DNA of 34,443 bases from Bacillota bacterium. Lineage in GTDB: Bacteria > Bacillota > Clostridia > Peptostreptococcales > Anaerovoracaceae. The stretch's first letter is position 1; every line of letters begins with the position of its first letter. Below, in pieces: positions 8,673 to 16,411 of the stretch. Both the position numbers and the translations under genes were made by a program. The DNA lies in the NCBI GenBank assembly GCA_017438285.1, contig JAFRVY010000056.1, positions 1 to 34,443 on the forward strand, read 5' to 3'. The notes under the pieces are model-generated. The model did no database searches, was not told the DNA's origin, and saw nothing but the letters and a program-made list of their open reading frames with translations.

Positions 8673-8744
8673 GGAGCCACATAATAAGCCTTTGCAGGAG
8701 CCACATAATAAGCCTTTGCAGGAGCCACATAAAATGCCTCTTCA
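8673..8744 (+). repeat. three tandem 24-bp direct repeats
   Basis: Units at 8673-8696 and 8697-8720 are identical; a third at 8721-8744 diverges in its second half. Each begins GGAGCCACATAA. The repeats lie in a gene-free stretch (8595-9093) between a terminator and an orphan gene. A 64-codon open frame runs across them but has no ribosome binding site and simply reads the repeat, so I do not call it a gene. Confidence 0.85.
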
Positions 8745-8751
8745 GGGTGAA

Positions 8752-8773
8752 TCATGTGGTCTAAGCCACATGA
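8752..8773. repeat. palindrome TCATGTGG-N6-CCACATGA
   Basis: Two perfect eight-base arms flank a six-base spacer. The arms contain the same CCACAT core as the neighbouring direct repeats. It could be an operator or a hairpin in RNA; there is no T tract, so it is not a terminator. Confidence 0.75.
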
Positions 8774-8885
8774 GTGCATTGAACTGTGTTATCTATGTAG
8801 CATTTGCAACTAAAACATACCTTAAGGCAGGTGATATTGGCCAAAAGATGTAAATACATGCAATAAAGAGGGCGTAATCAGCTAT

Positions 8886-8915
8886 GGGCAATCAAAAAAC
8901 CACATACCATTGCCC
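8886..8915. repeat. inverted repeat GGGCAAT ... ATTGCCC
   Basis: Perfect seven-base arms (8886-8892 and 8909-8915) enclose a 16-base loop that itself carries a CCACAT core (8900-8905). It lies within the gene-free stretch and its role is unknown. Confidence 0.55.
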
Positions 8916-8927
8916 TAGAGAGTCCTT

Positions 8928-8947
8928 TATGTGGCGGTGCCCACATA
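8928..8947. repeat. palindrome TATGTGG-N6-CCACATA
   Basis: Perfect seven-base arms (8928-8934 and 8941-8947) flank a six-base spacer, the same geometry as the palindrome at 8752-8773. A further related GTGTGG occurs near 8969. The rest of 8774-9093 is AT-richer than its surroundings and shows no supported gene. Confidence 0.75.
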
Positions 8948-9093
8948 TCAAGAGCGTACAACAAGATTTGTGTGGTTCCATCTACTGAGGCTCTGTAAAA
9001 CCAGATGGGTTATTACAAATCACGAGCAAAAAAGAAAACCTCTTGACTTCCATATTTTTCCATGCAACAATAGTTTAAAACAATTTACAAATT

Positions 9094-10047
9094 ATGGAAG
9101 AGGGGACGGCTTTGAGCGGTAATATCAATGTAGTTCGAACTGCGAGAAATTCAGTCGTTAATAATTCGGGGTTGATTAGCAACACTTTTCTTCAGTCATC
9201 ATTATCACTGTTAAAAAAACACATTGCAATACGGGAAAATGAACTGTCAGAAATAAAAAAAGAATTGGTTCTTATGGACAAGGGAGTTCTTCACATACAT
9301 AGAAGAGGAGACCGGTTCGAGTTTGGTTATAGAGAAACAGATTCAGGAAAGGTTCGGGAAATTACGGGTGACATTGAGCGAATTCATAGCCTGGCAAGGC
9401 TGGCGGTCATTGAAGAACGAAAGTCGCTTCTTGAACTTCAGTTGAAGCGGATTGAATCAATCGTGGACCGCTTGGACGAGGCTCGATACGAGCAGCGTCT
9501 TGTCAAGAAACTCAGGCGTTACAACGAGGCGGGGCTCGATCTTTCCCGCATTCTGTTCACGAAAGAGCAGAATGAGTGGATCGACGAGCCCTACAACCCC
9601 AACCCATACCATCGGGAGAATCTCATCTACTCGACGACCAACAACATGTACATGCGTTCGAACTCCGAGACCAAAATCGGCAGCAGGTTTGAACTTGCCG
9701 GTCTGCCCTACAGATACGATGATTTCGTTGAAATCGGTAGCGATGCCAGGGCAAAGGCTTACCGCTCTGAAGCCGGGCCTTTTCATGAGTCGTATTTTGC
9801 TGATTTCAAAGTCCCGAATTTGCTGGGCGGCATCACGGTTCACGAGCATCTGGGCGCATTCCATGTCGGAAATTATGGCGACAGCAGCCTGAAACGACTC
9901 AACGATTACCATAATTTCGGTGTCATGGAGATCCCCGGTAGACGGGTGAAGCATAGCGAGTTTACCTGGTCCTTCGAAAACGATGTCCGCAATGCAAAGG
10001 ACTTGGACCAGCTCATCGCAAGGATTCTTCTGCCAGGGGTGATTTGA
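9094..10047 (+). CDS. orphan protein, possible PD-(D/E)XK nuclease-like domain
   Basis: The 317-residue product has a helical N-terminal half (about residues 30-155, charged and probably coiled coil, including ENELSEIKKELVL and ERKSLLELQLKRIESI). A C-terminal domain follows the phrase NNMYMRSNSETKIGS. In that domain SE(T)KI, then ADFKV, then TVHEHLGAFH are spaced like the E, D and E-x motifs of restriction-endonuclease-fold proteins, and the segment GLPYRYDDFVEI fits such proteins. The usual lysine is not evident, so activity is uncertain. ATG 9094 has no good ribosome binding site. A TTG at 9112 lies eight bases after GAGGGG and may be the true start. The first 300 bases are AT-richer than the rest, and the gene lies beside the CCACAT repeats, which suggests acquired DNA. 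It has no operon partner. Confidence 0.65.
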   Translation: MEEGTALSGNINVVRTARNSVVNNSGLISNTFLQSSLSLLKKHIAIRENELSEIKKELVLMDKGVLHIHRRGDRFEFGYRETDSGKVREITGDIERIHSLARLAVIEERKSLLELQLKRIESIVDRLDEARYEQRLVKKLRRYNEAGLDLSRILFTKEQNEWIDEPYNPNPYHRENLIYSTTNNMYMRSNSETKIGSRFELAGLPYRYDDFVEIGSDARAKAYRSEAGPFHESYFADFKVPNLLGGITVHEHLGAFHVGNYGDSSLKRLNDYHNFGVMEIPGRRVKHSEFTWSFENDVRNAKDLDQLIARILLPGVI

Positions 10048-10080
10048 GACACGAACCCCAACAAAAAAGAATGTTTGTTC

Positions 10081-10109
10081 TTGAACGGATGTTCTATCTG
10101 CGGTATAAT
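10081..10109 (+). promoter_or_regulatory. promoter of the radical SAM operon
   Basis: TTGAAC (10081-10086) and TATAAT (10104-10109) are separated by 17 bases. The start of transcription would fall near 10116. A LexA-type box overlaps the -35 element and the spacer. Confidence 0.8.
10083..10094. promoter_or_regulatory. LexA (SOS) operator candidate
   Basis: GAACGGATGTTC matches the Firmicutes LexA consensus GAACRNRYGTTC at every specified position and lies between the -35 and -10 boxes, the classic repressing position. A second, imperfect copy (GAATGTTTGTTC, 10069-10080) lies two bases upstream. Regulation of DNA-repair-like genes by LexA is established in the phylum; that this box is used is inference. 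Confidence 0.7.
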
Positions 10110-10157
10110 TACTATATCAATTAGAATGAGGTGGTTTCAGGGGAAACGGAGATTATC

Positions 10158-11807
10158 ATGGAAGCAACCATCATGCAAAAGCTCAAAATACTGGCGGACA
10201 GCGCCAAGTATGATGTGTCCTGCTCCAGCAGCGGAGCCAGCAGGTACAACAACGGCCGAATGGGGAATGCCCACATGGCCGGGATTTGTCATTCCTGGGG
10301 TGCTGATGGCAGGTGCATCTCGCTCCTGAAAGTCCTGTTCACCAACAAGTGCGAGTACGACTGTGAATACTGCGTCAACAGGCGATCCAACGATTTCCCG
10401 AGAGCCAGTTTCGAACCGGAAGAACTGGCGAGACTGACAGTCGAATTCTACAGACGCAATTACATAGAAGGGCTGTTCCTGAGCTCCGCGGTGGAGATTT
10501 CACCGGATCATACTGCGGAGAAGATACTCGAGTCGCTGGAGCTTTTACGGTACAAGTACGGATTTGCGGGTTACATACACGCAAAGATCATTCCTGGCGT
10601 GTCGCCTGAGATTTTGCATAGGATCGGGCTCGTCGCCGACAGGCTCAGCGTAAACATCGAACTGCCTTCGAGCAAAAGCCTGGGCGAGCTCGCGCCGCAG
10701 AAGAAGGTCAAGCAGATCTTCGAGCCCATGCGGCAGATCACCAACACCCTGATCGAGCACAAGTCTTTAGTCGGACCCGGTACTATGTTCAAAGGCCAAA
10801 AGCTCAACACACCGGAGAATTATCTCGGTACGCCGACGACCGGGTTTGCGAATGCGGATGGACAGAGTGAGGGCACGGCTGGACGCGGAAAGCCTGCGGC
10901 AGGACCGGAAACGTCCGTGGGAAGGGCTGACGAAGCGGTGAAGTATACCTCCGAAACCGCGAGGTACAGCGGACCTGCGCTGCCGGAGTTCTGGGACCAG
11001 GTGAGCGAGACCCTGCCTGCGCCGAAGAAGGGGGCTTTTGCCGCGGCGGGGCAGACGACCCAGATGATCATAGGGGCCGGCGGCGAATCGGACAAAAGCA
11101 TACTTACCACAAGCGAAAACCTCTACCACGCTTTCAAGATGAAGCGTGTCTATTACTCTGCGTATATTCCTGCGGTCAAGTCGCCGAAACTGCCGGATCT
11201 GGGCACACCGGTGCCGCTTGCCCGTGAGCACAGGATCTATCAGGCCGACTGGCTGCTCCGTTTCTACGGGTTCACCGTCAGCGAACTGTTCCAGGACGGC
11301 AGCACGGACCTGGATCCTGATCTGGATCCGAAGGTCACATGGGCCATCAGAAATCTGGACGCTTTCCCGATCGAAATCAATACCGCATCCTATGAGCAGC
11401 TCATGAGGATACCGGGAATCGGACACACCTCCGCCATGCGAATCATCAGACAAAGGCGTTACGCGGCAGTTCGTTTTGACGATCTCAAGAAGATCGGCGT
11501 CGTCCTGAAGCGGGCAAAGTACTTCATCCTTTGCTGCGGCAGGTATTACGGCGACCGCAAATTCGAACCCGAGACGATCCGCAACTCGATCCTCCAGATG
11601 GAGGAGGGGCTGCAGATGTCTATGTTCGACCAAGGCGGTCTGAGCCTCGGAACGACCGCAGGCAGCGTGAGCGCACTGGAGACCGCAGCCAAGCAGAGCA
11701 GTGCAGGCGCGCTGGGGACTGCGGCCAAACAGAACAGCGCAGTCGCACTGGGCACTGCGAGGGTTCAGGAAGCGACTCCATTATCCGGGAAGGCGGCGGC
11801 GATATGA
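10158..11807 (+). CDS. putative DNA modification/repair radical SAM protein
   Basis: About 549 residues. Cys65, Cys69 and Cys72 form the CxxxCxxC motif that binds the radical-SAM [4Fe-4S] cluster. The N-terminal ILADSAKYDVSCSSSG and a C-terminal helix-hairpin-helix (about residues 398-434, NTASYEQLMRIPGIG) fit the family annotated as putative DNA modification/repair radical SAM (TIGR03916), whose reaction is unknown. The helix-hairpin-helix suggests nucleic-acid binding. ATG 10158 follows CGGAG at good spacing; a GTG at 10131 would add nine residues. Two parts look expanded: a Gly/Ala/Thr-rich insert (about residues 230-290) before the conserved AAGQTTQMIIGA, and a tail of Ala-rich 12-residue repeats. 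The next gene overlaps by ATGA and is its usual partner. Confidence 0.9.
   Translation: MEATIMQKLKILADSAKYDVSCSSSGASRYNNGRMGNAHMAGICHSWGADGRCISLLKVLFTNKCEYDCEYCVNRRSNDFPRASFEPEELARLTVEFYRRNYIEGLFLSSAVEISPDHTAEKILESLELLRYKYGFAGYIHAKIIPGVSPEILHRIGLVADRLSVNIELPSSKSLGELAPQKKVKQIFEPMRQITNTLIEHKSLVGPGTMFKGQKLNTPENYLGTPTTGFANADGQSEGTAGRGKPAAGPETSVGRADEAVKYTSETARYSGPALPEFWDQVSETLPAPKKGAFAAAGQTTQMIIGAGGESDKSILTTSENLYHAFKMKRVYYSAYIPAVKSPKLPDLGTPVPLAREHRIYQADWLLRFYGFTVSELFQDGSTDLDPDLDPKVTWAIRNLDAFPIEINTASYEQLMRIPGIGHTSAMRIIRQRRYAAVRFDDLKKIGVVLKRAKYFILCCGRYYGDRKFEPETIRNSILQMEEGLQMSMFDQGGLSLGTTAGSVSALETAAKQSSAGALGTAAKQNSAVALGTARVQEATPLSGKAAAI
11673..11777 (+). repeat. in-frame 36-bp tandem repeat in the radical SAM tail
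   Basis: Two full 36-base units (11673-11708, 11709-11744) and a partial third (11745-11777) encode ALETAAKQSSAG, ALGTAAKQNSAV and ALGTARVQEAT. The period is exactly 12 codons, so copy number changes would keep the reading frame. The encoded tail is probably disordered or helical. Confidence 0.8.
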
Positions 11808-12571
11808 AAGACTACATTTACGACGGCACCTTCGAAGGGCTTTTGAACTGCATCTATCACCATTACTACACGGACCGGGCGAACGGCATCTATACGGAGG
11901 ACTGCTACCAGGCGAATCTGCTCTGCGGCTATCAGCGCGTTGAGACGGACGAGCAAAAGGCCCAGCGGGTCTACGACGCCATAGAAGATAAGATTTCAAG
12001 TTATGATCTGCGAAGCGTCTACAAAGTCTTTCTGTCGGGAAACCCGGACAAGGAGATGATCATTCTAAGATATGTGGTGCTGGGCTTTCGCAAAGGCAGC
12101 AGTGTGTCAAGCCTTCACGGCAACAGCATCGTCAACGATTTTCAGTCGGTTTTGAAGAAGGTTGGGGCAGAAACGGAGCGCATGCTGCAGTTCGTCAGGT
12201 TTTCGGTCATGGAGGGCGGCATCCTCTACGCGGAGGTCGAGCCGGAACACGACGTTCTGGAGCTGATCCATACCCACTTCTGCGACCGATTCCGAAACGA
12301 TCCGTTTATCATCCGCGACGTAGGCAGGAACAAAGCCATGATCGCCTATCAGAAGCATTGGTATATCTCCGAATTTGGAGATGACCAGGTGCCGATGGTT
12401 TCCATGGAGGAGGCGGAGTACAGGAGGCTTTGGAAGACCTTCTTCGACAACATCGCCATCAAACAGAGAACGAACCCGAGATGCCAGAGAAACTTCATGC
12501 CGGAGCGGTACTGGAAGCACCTTACAGAGATGACGGAACTGCCGCCGCAGCACGCCTGGCTGACCAAGTGA
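11804..12571 (+). CDS. DNA metabolism protein, partner of radical SAM (TIGR03915-like)
   Basis: The 255-residue product begins YDGTFEGLLNCIYHHY and carries FRKGSSVSSLHGNSIV, later HWYISEFGDDQVP and a C-terminal NPRCQRNFMPERYWKHLTEM. This fits the family called probable DNA metabolism protein (TIGR03915, DUF4130 type), which almost always sits beside the preceding radical SAM family. In other bacteria it is fused or adjacent to a uracil-DNA-glycosylase-type domain. Here it is stand-alone and no glycosylase follows. ATG 11804 overlaps the upstream stop in ATGA, implying coupled translation and a two-protein complex or pathway. The biochemical role is unknown; shared LexA-type control points to DNA damage. 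Confidence 0.88.
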   Translation: MKDYIYDGTFEGLLNCIYHHYYTDRANGIYTEDCYQANLLCGYQRVETDEQKAQRVYDAIEDKISSYDLRSVYKVFLSGNPDKEMIILRYVVLGFRKGSSVSSLHGNSIVNDFQSVLKKVGAETERMLQFVRFSVMEGGILYAEVEPEHDVLELIHTHFCDRFRNDPFIIRDVGRNKAMIAYQKHWYISEFGDDQVPMVSMEEAEYRRLWKTFFDNIAIKQRTNPRCQRNFMPERYWKHLTEMTELPPQHAWLTK

Positions 12572-12617
12572 GAGACAATTCACCGACCGAATAATGGTTT
12601 ATTTCCCTTCTATATTA

Positions 12618-12626
12618 TGGTAAAAT
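12618..12626 (+). promoter_or_regulatory. extended -10 promoter of surE
   Basis: TGGTAAAAT forms an extended -10 element (TG at 12618, TAAAAT at 12621-12626) with no convincing -35. Only seven bases separate it from the surE ATG, so transcription would begin at or next to the start codon. Confidence 0.5.
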
Positions 12627-12633
12627 ACTGACC

Positions 12634-13404
12634 ATGAACATCTTTGTTACCAATGACGATGGAATCAACGAAACTGGGATACGCGAATTGGTGAAGGCTT
12701 TGCACGAGAAAGCCGGAGCCAAGGTTTTTGTGTGCGCTCCCGACGGACAGCGAAGCGCTATGAGCCACTCTATAACCATGAGAGAAACGATTTACGCCGA
12801 GGAGGTGGAGATCGAAGGGGCGGAGATGGCTTTTGTAACATCCGGTACGCCAGCAGACTGCGTGATCGTCGGGCTGCATCTTTTCAGAGAGCGGGGAATC
12901 GACATCGATCTGCTCTTTGCGGGCATCAATCACTGCAGCAATATCGGAACGGACACGATCTATTCGGGGACGGTCGGAGCCGCAACGGAAGGAGCGATTC
13001 ACCACATACCGTCGGCAGCTGTGTCGGTCGACACGCATCACGCCAGCCACTTTGAGTATGCCTGTGATCTGGCCGTGGATACCATCAAGAAGACCGGCGG
13101 CACATGGGACAGCCGCATCATCATCAACATCAACACGCCGAATCTCCCAAAGGAGGAGATCAGAGGCGTGAAGTATACTGTCATCGGTGACAGGGAATAT
13201 GTAGACGACATCAGGTTCAAAGGCACCGAAGGAAACAAAGGCATGTACCGATACGGCGGTCAGCCTGTCGTATACGAAGGCCTGCCTGACACCATCGATG
13301 TCATAGCGATGCAGGACGGGTACGCATCGATCACACCGCTCAAGGTTGACATGACGGCGCACGAAGCAACCGGACTGCTGGAAGAATGGAGGATCGGAAA
13401 ATGA
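12634..13404 (+). CDS. surE: 5'/3'-nucleotidase SurE
   Basis: The 256-residue product is a SurE-family metal-dependent phosphatase that removes phosphate from nucleoside 5'- and 3'-monophosphates. The metal site NDDG is at residues 7-10, the following SAMSHSIT matches the conserved SAxSxSIT, SGTPADCV matches the family, and AGINHCSNIGTD then YSGTVGAA form the conserved core. No ribosome binding site precedes the ATG and a promoter -10 element lies seven bases upstream, suggesting a leaderless message. Its stop overlaps the next start (ATGA), so it is coupled to an isochorismatase-family hydrolase. It is a housekeeping or stress enzyme in most bacteria. Confidence 0.95.
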   Translation: MNIFVTNDDGINETGIRELVKALHEKAGAKVFVCAPDGQRSAMSHSITMRETIYAEEVEIEGAEMAFVTSGTPADCVIVGLHLFRERGIDIDLLFAGINHCSNIGTDTIYSGTVGAATEGAIHHIPSAAVSVDTHHASHFEYACDLAVDTIKKTGGTWDSRIIININTPNLPKEEIRGVKYTVIGDREYVDDIRFKGTEGNKGMYRYGGQPVVYEGLPDTIDVIAMQDGYASITPLKVDMTAHEATGLLEEWRIGK

Positions 13405-13946
13405 GTTTGATCAACAGAGAAGACACAGTTGCAGTATTCATAGATTTTCAGGAGAAACTGATGCCTGCCATGAGCAACAAGGAAGTCCTGGAGGACAAAG
13501 TCATCAGACTGGCAAGCGGACTGCAGGTTCTCGGCATCCCGCACATCGTTACCCAACAGTACACCAAAGGCCTGGGCGAGACGATTCCGGCGGTAGCCGA
13601 AGCCATCGGCGAATTCAAGCCTGTCGAGAAGGTTTGCTTCGGCTGCATGAACAACGTTGATTTCGTAAATCAGCTGGAGCTCGCTGAGAAGCCGAACATC
13701 ATCGTGTGCGGAATCGAAGCGCATATCTGCGTGCAGCAGACTGTCCTGCAGCTTCTGGACGAAGGTTACAACGTATACGTTCCGGTAGACTGCATCTCAT
13801 CGAGGAGCCAGAACGACTACCTCTGGGCAGCAGAGCGAATGGAAAGAGCCGGCGCGGTGATGACGACTTACGAGTCCATCCTTTATGAACTGCTCAAGGA
13901 TTCAAAGGCCGAAGGATTCAAGGATATCTCAAATATCGTTAAGTAA
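13401..13946 (+). CDS. isochorismatase-family cysteine hydrolase
   Basis: The 181-residue product is a cytosolic cysteine hydrolase of the isochorismatase/nicotinamidase superfamily. The catalytic triad is visible as Asp15 (FIDFQEKL), Lys77 (VEKVCFG) and Cys110 (GIEAHICVQQT), with the usual cis-peptide segment just before the cysteine. It most resembles YcaC-like members; the physiological substrate is unknown, and neither isochorismate nor nicotinamide can be deduced. The start at 13401 overlaps the surE stop and is served by TGGAGG; an in-frame ATG at 13386 lies inside surE and is less likely. Confidence 0.88.
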   Translation: MSLINREDTVAVFIDFQEKLMPAMSNKEVLEDKVIRLASGLQVLGIPHIVTQQYTKGLGETIPAVAEAIGEFKPVEKVCFGCMNNVDFVNQLELAEKPNIIVCGIEAHICVQQTVLQLLDEGYNVYVPVDCISSRSQNDYLWAAERMERAGAVMTTYESILYELLKDSKAEGFKDISNIVK

Positions 13947-13964
13947 GGAGCCGAATAAAAACCA

Positions 13965-14897
13965 ATGTATATGTTCGACAACCGGATCACAATCGAGGAC
14001 AGACCGGTTCTGGAGGAGTACCTCAACGGGTTTGAATACAAAACCTCAGGGCTGTCCTTTTCCGCCCAGTACATGTGGCGGGAAATAAACAGATTCAGCT
14101 GGGACATCGTGGGCGACTATATGTGCATCTCCGGCATCAGCCATCTGGAACTGGAGGACGGGATCATACTTCCGTTCCTGTTTCCGCCGCTGACGAAGAC
14201 CGGAGAGTACAACAAGGAATCTCTGAGGGAAACCATATTCAGGTGCAAGGAACACTTCGACAAACAGGGGCAGCCATTCAGCCTGAGACTGGTGCCGTTC
14301 CATCTCGTTGAGATCATCAAGGATGCGGTACCGGAGCTTTCCTGGAAGGATGATAGACCGAACTACGATTACATCTATCTGACCCAGGATCTCATCGAGC
14401 TGAAGGGCAGGGATTTTCACGGCAAGAAGAATCATCTAAATTATTTCCACAAGACTTTTGACTACAGATATGTTAAAATGACTTCGAGTATGGCCGATGA
14501 CGCCATGCGTTTTATCGATGAGTTCAATAAGCGAAAAGAGGTTCCCCCTTCCGAAATGGAGATGCTCAAGATGGAGGAGGAAGCCATGAAAGATGTCTTC
14601 CAAAATCTTGAGAAGGTCGGCTATGAAGCGGGCGCGATCCTCATCGATGACAAGATAGAGGCGCTGGCTATCGGCGGCAGACTCGGGAACAAGATGGTCA
14701 CCGAGCATGTCGAGAAGGCGAACGTCAATTTCCGGGGACTGTACCAGGCCATCAACAACGAGTTTTGCAAAAACACGGCGGCATGGGCCAAGTACATCAA
14801 CAGGGAAGAGGACATGGGAATCCCGAATCTGAGGAAGGCGAAACTGTCCTACAGGCCTGTGAAACTCCTCGAGAAGTACATCGGATGCTTTAAATAA
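13965..14897 (+). CDS. DUF2156 (GNAT-like) protein
   Basis: The 310-residue product matches the DUF2156 group related to the C-terminal domain of MprF-type phosphatidylglycerol lysyltransferases, a double GNAT-like acyltransferase fold. It lacks membrane helices. Indicative segments are SFSAQYMWR near residue 31, then GKKNHLNYFHKTFDYRYVKM, EAMKDVFQNLEKVGYEAGAILIDDKIEALAIGG, and a C-terminal INREEDMGIPNLRKAKLSYRP. Members may transfer aminoacyl groups from tRNA or act on unknown acceptors; this substrate is not known. A GGAG lies 13 bases before the ATG, a long spacing. It follows the isochorismatase gene by 18 bases and is likely the last gene of that unit. Confidence 0.82.
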   Translation: MYMFDNRITIEDRPVLEEYLNGFEYKTSGLSFSAQYMWREINRFSWDIVGDYMCISGISHLELEDGIILPFLFPPLTKTGEYNKESLRETIFRCKEHFDKQGQPFSLRLVPFHLVEIIKDAVPELSWKDDRPNYDYIYLTQDLIELKGRDFHGKKNHLNYFHKTFDYRYVKMTSSMADDAMRFIDEFNKRKEVPPSEMEMLKMEEEAMKDVFQNLEKVGYEAGAILIDDKIEALAIGGRLGNKMVTEHVEKANVNFRGLYQAINNEFCKNTAAWAKYINREEDMGIPNLRKAKLSYRPVKLLEKYIGCFK

Positions 14898-14916
14898 ATA
14901 GTGTGAAGTAAAGGTA

Positions 14917-14932
14917 TGTTAAAAAATTAACA
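14917..14932. promoter_or_regulatory. Rex-type redox operator upstream of thiolase
   Basis: TGTTAA-AAAA-TTAACA is a perfect palindrome matching the core of the clostridial Rex consensus TTGTTAANNNNTTAACAA; only the outermost bases differ. It sits 18 bases upstream of the thiolase -35 box. Rex is an NADH/NAD-sensing repressor known to control thiolase and butyrate/butanol genes in Clostridium. Its use here is inference. Confidence 0.6.
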
Positions 14933-14950
14933 CTTTTTTCACAAAAACCC

Positions 14951-14978
14951 TTGATTTATGTAAAAACTATGATATCAT
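14951..14978 (+). promoter_or_regulatory. thiolase promoter
   Basis: TTGATT (14951-14956) and TATCAT (14973-14978) are separated by 16 bases. The predicted leader is about 100 bases and ends in an AAGGAGG ribosome binding site. Confidence 0.6.
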
Positions 14979-15087
14979 AGCAATTGCAAGGGGTTGAAAA
15001 GTTTTTACCGGCAAGGCCGTTAAAATAATAACAAATGATAAGATATACCCAGAATAAGTATATTTAACCAAGGAGGAAATTAAAATC

Positions 15088-16269
15088 ATGAGAGATGTAG
15101 TAATCGTTGGCGCAGCCAGAACAGCAATCGGTAAATTCGGTGGAACTCTGAAAGACGTACCAACTAGAACGCTTGGTGCAGTTTGTATCGAAGAAGCTCT
15201 GAAGAGAGCAGGCGTTGCCAAGGAAGACGTCGACGAAGTTATAATGGGTTGCGTACTGCAGGCTGGACTCGGCCAGAACGTAACAAGACAGATGATGCTG
15301 GATGCAGGACTTCCTGTAGAAACTCCATGCTTCACAATCAACAAGGTTTGCGGATCAGGTCTGAGAGCAGTTGAACTGGCAGCACAGATCATCAAGGCTG
15401 GCGATGCTGAGATCATCGTAGCAGGCGGAGCTGAGAACATGTCAGCATCACCTTATGTAATGAACGCTGCAAGATGGGGCGCAAGAATGTTCGACGCCAA
15501 GATGACTGACGTTATGGTTAACGACGGTCTTTGGGACGCATTCAACAACTATCACATGGGAATGACTGCTGAGAACGTTGCTGAGCAGTGGGGAATCACC
15601 AGAGAAGAACTGGACGAGTTCTCAGTAATCTCACAGAACAGAGCTGAGAAGGCTGTAGACGGCGGCGTATTCGATGACGAAATCGTTCCTGTAACGATCC
15701 CTCAGAGAAAGGGCGATCCAATCGTATTCTCAAGAGACGAGCACCTCACCAGAGGATCCACAATGGAAAAGGTTGCTAAGCTGAAGCCTGCATTCAAGAG
15801 AGACGGCGGTGTTGTTACAGCAGCTAACGCATCAGGCATCAACGACTCAGGTGCTGCAGTAGTCGTAATGAGCAAGGAAAAGGCTGACGAGCTGGGCATC
15901 AAGCCAATGGCTACAATCAAGTCATATGCTTCCGGCGGCGTAGATCCATCAATCATGGGCGTAGGTCCTGTACCTGCAACTAAGAAGGCTCTCGCAAAGG
16001 CTGGCCTGACCATCGAAGATATCGATCTGGTTGAAGCAAACGAAGCATTCGCAGCTCAGTCACTGGCAGTAAGAAAAGACCTGGGACTGGATCCAGAAAA
16101 GACCAACGTAAACGGCGGCGCAATCGCCCTTGGTCACCCAATCGGAGCATCCGGCTGCAGAATCCTGATCACTCTGCTGTATGAGATGGCAAGAAGAGAT
16201 GCTAAGACTGGTCTTGCAACTCTCTGCATCGGCGGCGGAATGGGAACATCCCTCATCGTTGAGAGATAA
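15088..16269 (+). CDS. thlA: acetyl-CoA C-acetyltransferase (thiolase)
   Basis: This 393-residue biosynthetic-type thiolase condenses two acetyl-CoA to acetoacetyl-CoA, or runs in reverse to cleave it. The nucleophile Cys88 (NKVCGSG), His350 (GHPIGASG) and Cys380 (CIGGGMG) are all present, and length is typical. It stands alone with its own promoter, a Rex-like operator and a terminator. Codon choice is AT-richer at third positions (AGA, GCA, GGA, GTA) than neighbouring genes, as expected for a highly expressed gene. No crotonase, hydroxybutyryl-CoA dehydrogenase or butyryl-CoA dehydrogenase genes lie here, so butyrate-type genes would have to be elsewhere in the genome. Confidence 0.95.
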   Translation: MRDVVIVGAARTAIGKFGGTLKDVPTRTLGAVCIEEALKRAGVAKEDVDEVIMGCVLQAGLGQNVTRQMMLDAGLPVETPCFTINKVCGSGLRAVELAAQIIKAGDAEIIVAGGAENMSASPYVMNAARWGARMFDAKMTDVMVNDGLWDAFNNYHMGMTAENVAEQWGITREELDEFSVISQNRAEKAVDGGVFDDEIVPVTIPQRKGDPIVFSRDEHLTRGSTMEKVAKLKPAFKRDGGVVTAANASGINDSGAAVVVMSKEKADELGIKPMATIKSYASGGVDPSIMGVGPVPATKKALAKAGLTIEDIDLVEANEAFAAQSLAVRKDLGLDPEKTNVNGGAIALGHPIGASGCRILITLLYEMARRDAKTGLATLCIGGGMGTSLIVER

Positions 16270-16302
16270 AAAACACACATCATAAGAGAATAACTCACGC
16301 TG

Positions 16303-16356
16303 AAAGAGGCTGTCCATCAAAGTACCAAAAGTGCTTGGATGACAGCCTCTTTTTTG
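16303..16356 (+). terminator. intrinsic terminator after thiolase
   Basis: GAGGCTGTC (16306-16314) pairs with GACAGCCTC (16341-16349), followed by TTTTTT. The loop is long (26 bases) but the stem is perfect. Confidence 0.88.
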
Positions 16357-16359
16357 TGC

Positions 16360-16365
16360 TATAAT
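16360..16365 (+). promoter_or_regulatory. -10 box of the ior operon
   Basis: A perfect TATAAT lies right after the thiolase terminator. The best -35 candidate, TTGGAT at 16335-16340, is 19 bases away and overlaps the terminator stem. Transcription would begin near 16372, leaving about 40 bases before iorA. Confidence 0.55.
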
Positions 16366-16411
16366 ACACTATGTATGAGTATGTAAAAAATCAATGGAGA
16401 AAACACTCTAA